This document shows positions 1 through 5,941 of a stretch of 6,688 nucleotides of DNA, piece by piece. Below the pieces are notes generated by a model. The model ran no database searches, was not told where the DNA came from, and saw nothing but the letters and a program-made list of their open reading frames with translations. The position numbers and the translations under genes were made by a program. Origin of the DNA: Bacillota bacterium (GTDB taxonomy: Bacteria; Bacillota; Clostridia; Lachnospirales; Cellulosilyticaceae); contig JAEYPM010000096.1 in the NCBI GenBank assembly GCA_023410675.1, positions 1-6,688 on the forward strand, read 5' to 3'. Each line of letters begins with the position of its first letter. Positions within the stretch are counted from its first letter, which is position 1.

Positions 1-127
1 TATAATCTGCGTATTCACATACTGGTGTGTTATCATTTGAAACATAAACAACAGTTCTTGCTCCTTGATCCTTACAGAACTTTGCTGCTTCTACGATCTC
101 TTTTGTATTTCCACTTCTTGTTGAAAA
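1..127. repeat. Terminal direct repeat, left copy (127 bp)
   Basis: Identical base for base to 6562-6688, in the same orientation. It lies inside frlB (codons 89-131). A perfect repeat located exactly at both ends is the mark of a sequence that closes on itself; 127 is also a common maximum k-mer length of short-read assemblers. Confidence 0.97.
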
Positions 128-391
128 TACACATATAGAGTCTTTAGTAAATTTTTTATGTCCCATTACCATAAATTCTGATGCGATCATGCTGTGTGTT
201 TCTATATCAGACTCAGTATCTAACCAATATTTCATAGGAAGTGAGTGGGCATAAGTTCCTCCGCATCCAATAAAGAATATATTTGAAAATCCTTGCTCAC
301 AGATTTCATCTGCTACTTTTTCAATCTGTGGTTTTAGTGCTATTGCATCGTTTACTACCTTTTCGTAACGTGAAATGTTAAAGTTAAACAT
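1..391 (-). CDS. frlB: Fructosamine-6-phosphate deglycase (SIS domain), N-terminal part, cut by the left edge
   Basis: This is the first 130 codons of an SIS-domain sugar isomerase-type protein; the frame is still open at base 1. It starts MFNFNISRYEKVVNDAIALK and contains the first SIS domain: a glycine-rich phosphosugar-binding turn FIGCGGT (residues 40-46) and the SIS hallmark STRSGNT (90-96), followed by a Rossmann-like strand VVYVSND (114-120). The ATG at 391 is chosen because an AAGGAGG Shine-Dalgarno lies at 400-406, eight bases upstream, and the protein begins where FrlB relatives begin. It is the promoter-proximal gene, directly behind the promoter at 443-471. Bases 1-127 are identical to 6562-6688, and reading through that overlap joins this fragment in frame to the 5942-6688 fragment, giving a complete 336-residue FrlB. 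The FrlB family cleaves fructoselysine 6-phosphate to glucose 6-phosphate plus lysine in the cytoplasm. Family assignment rests mainly on the C-terminal half. Confidence 0.88.
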   Translation of the reverse strand, partial: MFNFNISRYEKVVNDAIALKPQIEKVADEICEQGFSNIFFIGCGGTYAHSLPMKYWLDTESDIETHSMIASEFMVMGHKKFTKDSICVFSTRSGNTKEIVEAAKFCKDQGARTVVYVSNDNTPVCEYADY

Positions 392-399
392 TGATGTTT

Positions 400-406
400 C
401 CTCCTT
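400..406 (-). promoter_or_regulatory. Ribosome binding site deciding the frlB start
   Basis: AAGGAGG on the minus strand, eight bases before the ATG at 391, near-perfect complementarity to the 16S anti-Shine-Dalgarno. It fixes the frlB start, which is otherwise only seen as an edge-truncated frame. Confidence 0.85.
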
Positions 407-427
407 AGTGATATGATATATTTTATA

Positions 428-461
428 TTGTTCTATAATGTTATAATACAATATAGAACAA
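428..461. promoter_or_regulatory. 34-bp inverted repeat, probable operator overlapping the promoter
   Basis: Read on the minus strand, TTGTTCTATA (461-452) and TATAGAACAA (437-428) form a perfect 10-bp inverted repeat with a 14-base spacer. The spacer contains the -10 box (448-443), and the downstream arm covers the expected transcription start. A protein bound here would block RNA polymerase, so a repressor site is the natural reading. The upstream arm lies before the expected start point, so this acts as DNA and is not an RNA hairpin. Fructosamine operons are often governed by a GntR-family FrlR, but no regulator gene lies in this window and the identity of the binder is unknown. Confidence 0.65.
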
Positions 462-471
462 GTATTGTAAA
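443..471 (-). promoter_or_regulatory. Sigma-A-type promoter of the frl operon
   Basis: On the minus strand, TTTACA (471-466) and TATTAT (448-443) are separated by 17 bases, each one mismatch from the consensus TTGACA and TATAAT. Transcription would start near 434-437, leaving a leader of about 45 bases before the frlB ATG at 391. This is the best promoter in the only sizeable intergenic region and is correctly placed to drive the whole operon. Confidence 0.72.
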
Positions 472-478
472 GTGTTTT

Positions 479-492
479 TGTAAAGATTATCA
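479..492 (+). promoter_or_regulatory. Possible degenerate catabolite-response (cre-like) element
   Basis: TGTAAAGATTATCA matches 12 of 14 positions of the Gram-positive cre consensus TGWAARCGYTWWCW; the two misses are the central CG, usually the most conserved pair. It lies just upstream of the -35 box, a place from which CcpA could act. Because the central dinucleotide is missing and the region is AT-rich, this may be chance. Confidence 0.22.
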
Positions 493-510
493 ATTAAAAC
501 AATTCAGAAT

Positions 511-1356
511 CTATCCCTTCTTAATGTCAAGGTCTATACAGATTTGTCTAATGACTCTTGCAGCCTGTGCCAAATAGAGTTCTGGATCCTTAAAATAGGG
601 TGCTAAAAGCTCTAGAGAACACCATCCCTTATAACCCTTTCTTTGAAATACCCGGAACATATCTGTCATAGGAATAACGCCTCTTGGGTCATCAAGCTGC
701 ATATGTAATTCTGTCACCCCATCACTGTTGCAAATATGAATATAATCCATCTTATCCCCAAGCTTATCAAAGTATTCAGTTAGTGGTTCATTTGCAATCA
801 CTGGTGGAACTACATCGATCATCCCTTTTAGAGCCTTGCTGTCTACTTGCTTAAATAAATCTAACAAATCATCTGCTGTAGTAATTAAGCTTCCCTCTGA
901 CGGAGAAAGTGACTCCATGATAATAGAAACGCCTACTTCTTCTGCCCTTTTAGCTAACCTTGCTACACCTTCAACTAAATAGGACCACGCCTCGCTTCGA
1001 TCTCTTCCATAACCTGGGTGTGGAGATGTAATCTGCATCTTATTGGTTCCAATAAGCGAAGTTATCTCTACACTTTTAATCAAATACTCTAACGTTTCTC
1101 TTCGCTCTTTTTCTATACTTGAAGAGAGATTATAAGGATAGGCTAAAATCTCAGGCGTAAACATCGATACCTCTAGCTGATATTGTTTCTTCCAGCTATT
1201 AATAGCTTCTATAGCCTCTTTATCCATATCATAGGCATAGCCGTGAGGGCGTGCCCCCCATATTTCTACACCTTCAAATCCATATTCTCTTGCCATTTTA
1301 AAGGAGTACTCAAGTGGAAATCTGCAAAATTGATAGGTTAAAAAAGAAAACTTCAT
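511..1356 (-). CDS. frlC: Fructoselysine 3-epimerase-like sugar epimerase (xylose isomerase-like TIM barrel)
   Basis: A 281-residue TIM-barrel protein of the sugar phosphate isomerase/epimerase superfamily. Candidate metal ligands follow the D-tagatose 3-epimerase pattern: E148 (IIMESL), D181 (MIDVVPP), H207 (YIHICNSDG) and E249 (CSLELL). By memory of E. coli FrlC (276 aa) the resemblance is strong along the length: G(F/Y)(E/D)G(V/I)EIWG.RPH (26-38), TPE...YPYN (67-76), and EP...YFDKLGDK (190-202) followed by HI..SDG. FrlC interconverts fructoselysine and psicoselysine, widening the substrates that can enter the kinase/deglycase route; activity here is inferred. AGGAGG at 1365-1370 is eight bases from the ATG. 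It is the last gene before the 392-510 regulatory region, 75 bases after the binding-protein gene and separated from it by the hairpin at 1377-1415. No good terminator follows its TAG at 511. Confidence 0.87.
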   Translation of the reverse strand: MKFSFLTYQFCRFPLEYSFKMAREYGFEGVEIWGARPHGYAYDMDKEAIEAINSWKKQYQLEVSMFTPEILAYPYNLSSSIEKERRETLEYLIKSVEITSLIGTNKMQITSPHPGYGRDRSEAWSYLVEGVARLAKRAEEVGVSIIMESLSPSEGSLITTADDLLDLFKQVDSKALKGMIDVVPPVIANEPLTEYFDKLGDKMDYIHICNSDGVTELHMQLDDPRGVIPMTDMFRVFQRKGYKGWCSLELLAPYFKDPELYLAQAARVIRQICIDLDIKKG

Positions 1357-1376
1357 TTTATTATCCTCCTCATTTA

Positions 1377-1415
1377 GAAAGGTGCTCTAGCCGATACCAT
1401 GGCAGAACACCTTTC
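1377..1415 (-). other. Strong intercistronic RNA hairpin between the binding-protein and epimerase genes
   Basis: On the minus strand, GAAAGGTGTTCT (1415-1404) pairs with AGAGCACCTTTC (1388-1377): 12 pairs including one G-U. The stem continues inward with GCC/GGC (1403-1401 with 1392-1390) past one bulged base, leaving an eight-base loop. On the transcribed strand it is followed by TAAATGAGG rather than a run of T, so it is not a classical intrinsic terminator. It more likely stabilises the upstream binding-protein mRNA end or attenuates expression of frlC. The plus-strand side does have a T-rich follow-up (CCTTTTATTTC), but no gene is seen there. Confidence 0.75.
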
Positions 1416-1431
1416 CTTTTATTTCTTATTT

Positions 1432-2418
1432 CTATTCTTCAAAAGCATCTACATTTTTTGCTTCTAACATACCAAGCTCTGTATGAATAACATCGTCAAC
1501 CTTTTCACCTTTTAATATTTTATAAGCTGTCTCTAGTGAAAGTGCTCCAATCTTCTTTGGATATAACGCTACAGAAGAAATCAAGTTACTATCTGGTCCA
1601 TCATTTTTCATGATTTCAATTTGTTCACCAGATGCATCATATCCTGCAATAAGTACGTCTGTTCTGTTGTTCGCTTTAGTTGCTGTATAAGCACCTAATG
1701 TATTATCTCCCATAAATCCAAAAATACCTGTAATGTCCGGATGTGCTTGAAGCATGTTTTCTGTAGTTGCACGGTGTGTATCACGTGTTCCGTTTGATAA
1801 TTGCTCTACTATTTCTACATTTGGTGCAATTTCAGCTAATTTTTCTTTAAATCCTGCAATACGTTCTTCAGCTGTTGTCACACCAGGAACCTCTGTAAGT
1901 ACAAGCACTTTTCCTTCTTTACCCATTGCATTAATTAAGTATTCAGCTGCCATTGCTCCGCCAGCTTTATTATCAGAAAGAACCTTTGCCTCTACCTTTG
2001 CCTCAGTCTCAATATCATAGTCTACCACTACTATCCCTGCTTCTCTTGCCTTATCAATATAAGGTATAATTGCCTGTGCATCTACTGGGGCAACGCAGAT
2101 TGCATCTACTTTCTGCTGAATCAAATCTTCAAAAATAGCAATCTCTTTTTGCATATCACCTGCAGGATCAGGGCTAACAACCTTAACATTTCCTAGTTCT
2201 TCTGCCTTTGCTTTTGCACCGTCTACAATATCCACACCGAATTCTTCAGCCATAGACCATGCAAGTACTGCAATTGTGTATTCGTCATCTTTTGCTTTTT
2301 GCTCCTGAGATGCTGCGTTTGATCCTGATTGCACCTCGTTCCCACCACTTGAACATCCTGCAAGTACTAATGTAGACATTGCTAAGGTTAAAATAATACT
2401 TGTTAATTTTTTCTTCAT
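1432..2418 (-). CDS. ABC transporter solute-binding lipoprotein, RbsB-like (type 1 periplasmic binding fold)
   Basis: A 328-residue extracellular binding protein anchored as a lipoprotein. The signal peptide has KKK at 2-4, a hydrophobic stretch to about 20, and the lipobox LAGC (19-22) with lipidated C22, followed by a Ser/Gly/Gln-rich linker to about 45. The sugar-binding domain follows: YTIAVLAWSM (47-56), VDAICVAPVD (104-113), VVDYDIE (131-137), LSDNKAGGAMAAEYL (147-161), then the second lobe with VLVLTEVPG (171-179), NGTRDTH (209-215), GIFGFMGDNTLGAYTA (231-246) and IAGYDASGEQ (257-266). The alternating lobes match the RbsB/sugar-binding domain 4 pattern. It is expected to capture the substrate at the cell surface and pass it to the permease. 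An AAGGAG at 2427-2432 lies eight bases upstream, in an A-rich repeat leader. A strong hairpin follows its stop, a common arrangement for raising the level of binding-protein mRNA. Confidence 0.93.
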   Translation of the reverse strand: MKKKLTSIILTLAMSTLVLAGCSSGGNEVQSGSNAASQEQKAKDDEYTIAVLAWSMAEEFGVDIVDGAKAKAEELGNVKVVSPDPAGDMQKEIAIFEDLIQQKVDAICVAPVDAQAIIPYIDKAREAGIVVVDYDIETEAKVEAKVLSDNKAGGAMAAEYLINAMGKEGKVLVLTEVPGVTTAEERIAGFKEKLAEIAPNVEIVEQLSNGTRDTHRATTENMLQAHPDITGIFGFMGDNTLGAYTATKANNRTDVLIAGYDASGEQIEIMKNDGPDSNLISSVALYPKKIGALSLETAYKILKGEKVDDVIHTELGMLEAKNVDAFEE

Positions 2419-2430
2419 CGTGATCTCTCC

Positions 2431-2459
2431 TTTTAGTGTTTTTAGTGTATTTTTAGTGT
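2431..2459 (-). repeat. Triple short repeat ACACTAAAA in the binding-protein leader
   Basis: Read on the minus strand, ACACTAAAA occurs at 2459-2451, 2448-2440 and 2439-2431; the last two are adjacent and the first is set off by two bases. The final copy runs directly into the AAGGAG ribosome binding site of the binding-protein gene. It lies in the 67-base gap after the permease stop. The repeat makes an unstructured A-rich stretch upstream of the ribosome site, which could help translation of this high-demand component. Confidence 0.6.
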
Positions 2460-2485
2460 GTTTTTAATAGACTTACTGTTTGCGT

Positions 2486-3472
2486 TTATTTCTTTCTGCT
2501 GTTATAGATTGAATAGATAACAGCTGCAATAATGATGATACCTTTTACTACTAACTGCCAGTAAGAACTAATATACATTAAGTTCATACCATTATTGATA
2601 ATACCCATTAAAAGAGCACCAAAGAAAATACCAACAACTGCACCTTTTCCACCACTAAAGGAAACGCCTCCCATCGCACAAGCTGCGATAGCTTCTGTTT
2701 CAAATGCGTTACCTGCAGTTGGCTGTGCAGATGCGTTACGTGCTGATAAAATAACACCTGCTAAGGCTGCCGTAATACCACTAATCATATAGGCGAACAT
2801 AATCACTCTTGGTGCGTTGATTCCTGAATGATGGGCTGCTTGATAGTTACCGCCTACAGCATATATCGAGCGTCCAAAAGATGTTTTTGAAAGAATGATA
2901 CCTACTACAATAAAAGTTCCTAGCATAAAGAAGATGGGAACTGGTATACCCGCAATATCACCAAGGCCTAAGAAAAGCATATCATCTGGAAGGTTGCCTA
3001 TTGGCTTTCCATTAGTAATAAGATAAGCTAGTCCACGAATAGAGGTCATAAGGCCTAATGTCATAATAAATGGTGGGATTCCAGTTTTGGCAACCATAAC
3101 TCCTGATACAAGCCCAAGCACAGCACCTGCTACTAGTCCTACTATAATAGCTGGAAATAAAGGCATTGTTCCTTCAACCACTAGTTTTGTTACGAGTGCA
3201 CCACATAACCCTGCTACTGCTCCAACTGTAAGATCGATACCTCCTGTCATCATCGCAAATGCCATTCCACAAGCTAATATTCCATAAACAGAAATTTGCC
3301 TTAGAACATTTAAGATGTTTGTTGTAGTTAAAAAGTTAGGGCTACGAAATCCTAAAAAGATACTTGCCACAAAAATAACAAGGATTAACCCTGAATAAGA
3401 ACGAAAGTTAGGATTACTTAATACTTTTTGAAACACATTCATTGAATCGTTTTGCTTTGCTACTGCTTTCAT
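2486..3472 (-). CDS. Sugar ABC transporter permease, RbsC-type (CUT2 family)
   Basis: A 328-residue polytopic membrane protein that forms the translocation path. After a hydrophilic N-terminus, hydrophobic segments are visible at roughly 27-42, 60-76, 86-99, 105-128, 134-154, 176-195, 222-243, 276-298 and 305-323. Family marks include TGGIDLTVGA (76-85), FIMTLGLM (135-142), the cytoplasmic coupling block GRSIYAVGGNYQAAHHSGI (200-218), and ETEAIAACAMGG (258-269) followed by SFSGGKG. These are typical of RbsC/XylH/MglC-like permeases, where a single permease gene makes a homodimer, so no second permease gene is needed and none is present. Translation starts in the TAATG overlap with the ATPase gene; GGGAGG at 3482-3487 inside the end of the ATPase gene is its ribosome binding site, nine bases away. 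Substrate specificity cannot be read from this protein; the neighbours suggest a glycated amino acid. Confidence 0.95.
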   Translation of the reverse strand: MKAVAKQNDSMNVFQKVLSNPNFRSYSGLILVIFVASIFLGFRSPNFLTTTNILNVLRQISVYGILACGMAFAMMTGGIDLTVGAVAGLCGALVTKLVVEGTMPLFPAIIVGLVAGAVLGLVSGVMVAKTGIPPFIMTLGLMTSIRGLAYLITNGKPIGNLPDDMLFLGLGDIAGIPVPIFFMLGTFIVVGIILSKTSFGRSIYAVGGNYQAAHHSGINAPRVIMFAYMISGITAALAGVILSARNASAQPTAGNAFETEAIAACAMGGVSFSGGKGAVVGIFFGALLMGIINNGMNLMYISSYWQLVVKGIIIIAAVIYSIYNSRKK

Positions 3473-4959
3473 TATGCAATACCTCCCTTTGTAGCTAGCT
3501 TCATAACAGCTTCTTCTGTTGCATCACCTTTACTTAATTCACCAGTAATGACACCTTCACGCATAACAATGATTCGATCACTCATATTAATAAGCTCTGG
3601 AAGCTCTGAAGAAATCATAATAATAGAAACGCCCTGTCTCACAAGATCATTCATGATTTCATAGATTTCTGCTTTGGAACCTACATCAATCCCTCTTGTT
3701 GGCTCGTCTAAAATCAAAACGTCTGGTTTTGTTGCCAGCCCTTTTGCTATAACTACCTTTTGCTGATTGCCACCACTTAAGTCTCCTGCTGACTGTGTAA
3801 AGTCAGACGCTTTTACCTTAAGTTTTCCCATATACTCTTTAGCATATTGCTTTTCCTTCTTAGGCTGCATAAATCCAGCCGTACTTAGTTCTTTTAAAGA
3901 ACTCATTTCAATGTTTCTGAGTATAGAAAGCAAAAGCACAAGGCCTTGATCTTTCCTGTCCTCTGGCACTAAAGCAAACTTATTTTTGATTGCTTCTGTT
4001 GGATTCTTGTTCACAATAATAACGCCATCTTTATAGACTGATCCTGAAGATTTATCAAGGCCCATAATCGCACGCATAAGTTCTGTACGTCCTGCACCTA
4101 CTAATCCTCCAAAACCTAACACCTCACCTTTTCTTAAAGCAAATGATGCATCTTTAACTTTTTCATTTAGGATATGCTCTACTCTTAATATTTCTTTTCC
4201 TATCTCAACTGTTGCTTTTGGAAACTGATTGTCAACATTACGCCCAACCATTAAGGAAATTACCTGATCTGTGTTTAATTCCTTAACCATACCCCCACCT
4301 GAATTTTTTCCATCTCTTAAAACTGTAATTCGATCTCCTATTGCAAAAATATCTTCAAGCCTATGAGAAATATATATTAATGAAACGCTTCTTTTTTTCA
4401 GCTGTGCAATAATCTTAAATAAAATCTCCGTTTCCTCTGTGGTCAAAGATGAAGTTGGTTCATCAAAAATAATTATTTTAGAATCAAACGATACGGCTTT
4501 CATGATCTCAACTAGTTGACGCTGTGCTACGCTTAGTTCTCTAATATAAGTGCCTGGGTCAAAATGGATCTCTAAATCATCCATCAAAGCTAACGTCCTT
4601 TTTCTAAGTTCATTAAAGTCTACCAGCCCTGACTTTTTTGGATATCTTCCCATGTAGATGTTTTCCATGATCGTCATATCTGAAAACTGCACGAGCTCTT
4701 GGTAAACTGTGCTGATGCCATAGTGATGTGCCACACTTGGATTTTTAAGTTCAATTTTTTTATCATAAAGAACTATCTCGCCTTCTGAAGGCTGAACAAC
4801 TCCAGAAAGAATTTTCATAAGCGTTGATTTCCCTGCACCATTTTCTCCCAGCAAGCATAGAATTTCTCCCTTTTGAAGTTCAAAATCAACGTTATTTAAA
4901 GCTTTAATTCCACCATAAACCTTTGACATCCCTTGCATTTTCAAAATAGTTTCTGACAT
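3472..4959 (-). CDS. Sugar ABC transporter ATPase, ribose/galactose (RbsA/MglA) type, two fused nucleotide-binding domains
   Basis: A 495-residue tandem ATPase that powers import through the adjacent permease at the inner face of the membrane. Domain 1: Walker A GENGAGKST (38-46), Q-loop Q87 in VYQEL, signature LSVAQRQ (142-148), Walker B IIIFDEPTS (162-170, E167), switch H199. Domain 2: altered Walker A GLVGAGRTE (285-293, Arg in place of Lys), VPEDRKDQG (331-339), canonical signature LSGGNQQK (394-401), Walker B LILDEPTRG (415-423, E419), and SSELPE (450-455) where the switch His would be. This mixture of one full and one degenerate site is normal for the CUT2 carbohydrate-uptake family. 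The AGGAG at 4972-4976 is 12 bases from this ATG, longer than for the other genes. Its TAA overlaps the permease ATG by one base (TAATG), implying translational coupling. Operon context predicts a fructosamine or another glycated amino acid as cargo rather than ribose; that is inference. Confidence 0.95.
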   Translation of the reverse strand: MSETILKMQGMSKVYGGIKALNNVDFELQKGEILCLLGENGAGKSTLMKILSGVVQPSEGEIVLYDKKIELKNPSVAHHYGISTVYQELVQFSDMTIMENIYMGRYPKKSGLVDFNELRKRTLALMDDLEIHFDPGTYIRELSVAQRQLVEIMKAVSFDSKIIIFDEPTSSLTTEETEILFKIIAQLKKRSVSLIYISHRLEDIFAIGDRITVLRDGKNSGGGMVKELNTDQVISLMVGRNVDNQFPKATVEIGKEILRVEHILNEKVKDASFALRKGEVLGFGGLVGAGRTELMRAIMGLDKSSGSVYKDGVIIVNKNPTEAIKNKFALVPEDRKDQGLVLLLSILRNIEMSSLKELSTAGFMQPKKEKQYAKEYMGKLKVKASDFTQSAGDLSGGNQQKVVIAKGLATKPDVLILDEPTRGIDVGSKAEIYEIMNDLVRQGVSIIMISSELPELINMSDRIIVMREGVITGELSKGDATEEAVMKLATKGGIA

Positions 4960-4994
4960 ATAGCATAGTGGCTCCTTTCTTTTTAAGTATCGTT

Positions 4995-5897
4995 TTACAT
5001 CGCTACCCCATAGCCAAAGGAACCTTCAACTAGGCAATTTCTCCTAGCAAGCATATTGCCTTGACACATACTTAGTTCTATAAGTTGGTCATAAAAGTTA
5101 TCTTTGTCTTCTTGTCTTAAAAATCTTTCTGGATTGTCTTTTAACAAGGTGTCTAAAACTCTTTTATTCTCAAAATAAGAACAGATAAAAGCTGTAATCC
5201 AAGAATCTCCGGCACCAGTCGTATCAACAACTGCCTCCTTAAAGTTATAAGGTAGCTTTTTATAAAGTTTTCTTCCGTTATATACGATAGCTCCTCTTAT
5301 GCCAATAGTTGTAACAGCAAGCATACATCCGTGTGTTTCAACTGCTTTTTTTAGAAGTCTTTCAAGTTCTTCATCTAGCAAATCTTTGCCAGAAAAGAAT
5401 GCAATGTCAATAGATGGGCATACCGCATCTAGAGTATTTTCTTGCCATACATCTGAGAAATCATAAAGAAGGGGTACACCAGCTTCTTTAATGAGGCTTA
5501 GCTGATCTTCAATGTGGCTAAAACAACTTGAATGAGCGATATCAAAAGTTTTTATATACTCTAGTAAACTCTTGGTAATTCTCAAAGGATGGGATTTTAC
5601 CACCCCTGCATCATTTTCATCGACAATCGTTCTGTCTCCATCCGTAAGATGAATACCACATCTTCCTGTTTCTCCATCTTGAATAGCACATTTTGATAGG
5701 TCAATCTTCTTATCTTTTAGAGCACGCACTATAATTTCTGATTCCTTATCCTTTCCTAGTACACCAACATAAGCTGTCTCATGTCCAATCTGATTTCCAT
5801 AAACTGCAAAGTTTAAAGAATTGCCACCAGGATAGATCATTCTTTTTGTATAGTTGCAATCAACAACATTGTCTCCTACACCAACTATTCTTAGCAT
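4995..5897 (-). CDS. frlD: Fructosamine 6-kinase, PfkB/ribokinase family (fructoselysine 6-kinase-like)
   Basis: A 300-residue cytoplasmic PfkB-family sugar kinase that would phosphorylate the imported Amadori product at C6 with ATP, making the substrate of the upstream deglycase. Visible motifs: N-terminal GVGDNVVD (6-13), substrate-binding GGN (24-26) followed by SLNFAVYGNQ, the VGVLGKD strand (44-50), YDFSDVW (145-151), and PfkB signature 2 DTTGAGDS (225-232) with the predicted catalytic base D231. The GDNVVD, PGGN.LN.AVY and DFSD.W blocks are the ones I recall from FrlD of E. coli and Bacillus subtilis, which separates it from generic fructokinases. It is longer than E. coli FrlD (261 aa): a charged segment at about 243-275 and a GSFGYG tail (292-297) account for this. 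The ATG is preceded by a modest AAAGG at 5908-5912, ten bases away. It sits 44 bases after frlB and 35 bases before the ABC ATPase, in the same operon. Confidence 0.85.
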   Translation of the reverse strand: MLRIVGVGDNVVDCNYTKRMIYPGGNSLNFAVYGNQIGHETAYVGVLGKDKESEIIVRALKDKKIDLSKCAIQDGETGRCGIHLTDGDRTIVDENDAGVVKSHPLRITKSLLEYIKTFDIAHSSCFSHIEDQLSLIKEAGVPLLYDFSDVWQENTLDAVCPSIDIAFFSGKDLLDEELERLLKKAVETHGCMLAVTTIGIRGAIVYNGRKLYKKLPYNFKEAVVDTTGAGDSWITAFICSYFENKRVLDTLLKDNPERFLRQEDKDNFYDQLIELSMCQGNMLARRNCLVEGSFGYGVAM

Positions 5898-5941
5898 TTT
5901 ATCACTACCTTTGTTTCCTATACTTTTCTCACATTTCGATT

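Noticed and set aside
1..127. Terminal repeats as mobile-element long repeats or phage terminal redundancy
   Set aside because: The repeat lies inside a conserved coding sequence, has no end motifs or associated transposase or phage gene, and disappears once the ends are joined.
392..460. Riboswitch or long structured leader before frlB
   Set aside because: The predicted leader is only about 45 bases and AT-rich with no substantial stem; the inverted repeat begins upstream of the likely transcription start, so it acts as DNA.
392..510. AT-rich region as a plasmid replication origin
   Set aside because: No iterons, no DnaA-box cluster, no nick-site motif and no replication gene anywhere in the circle; the features are fully explained by promoter and operator.
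1754..3949. Open frames on the plus strand at 1754-2020, 2595-2792, 3087-3287, 3452-3664 and 3767-3949
   Set aside because: They lie antisense inside the well-supported transporter genes, have low-complexity Ala/Pro/Thr/Ser compositions typical of shadow frames, and show no recognisable domain or convincing ribosome site.
3472..4959. Degenerate second Walker A (Arg for Lys) and missing switch His in ATPase domain 2 as a sign of decay
   Set aside because: This asymmetry is normal for RbsA/MglA-type double ATPases; the second domain retains its signature and Walker B motifs.
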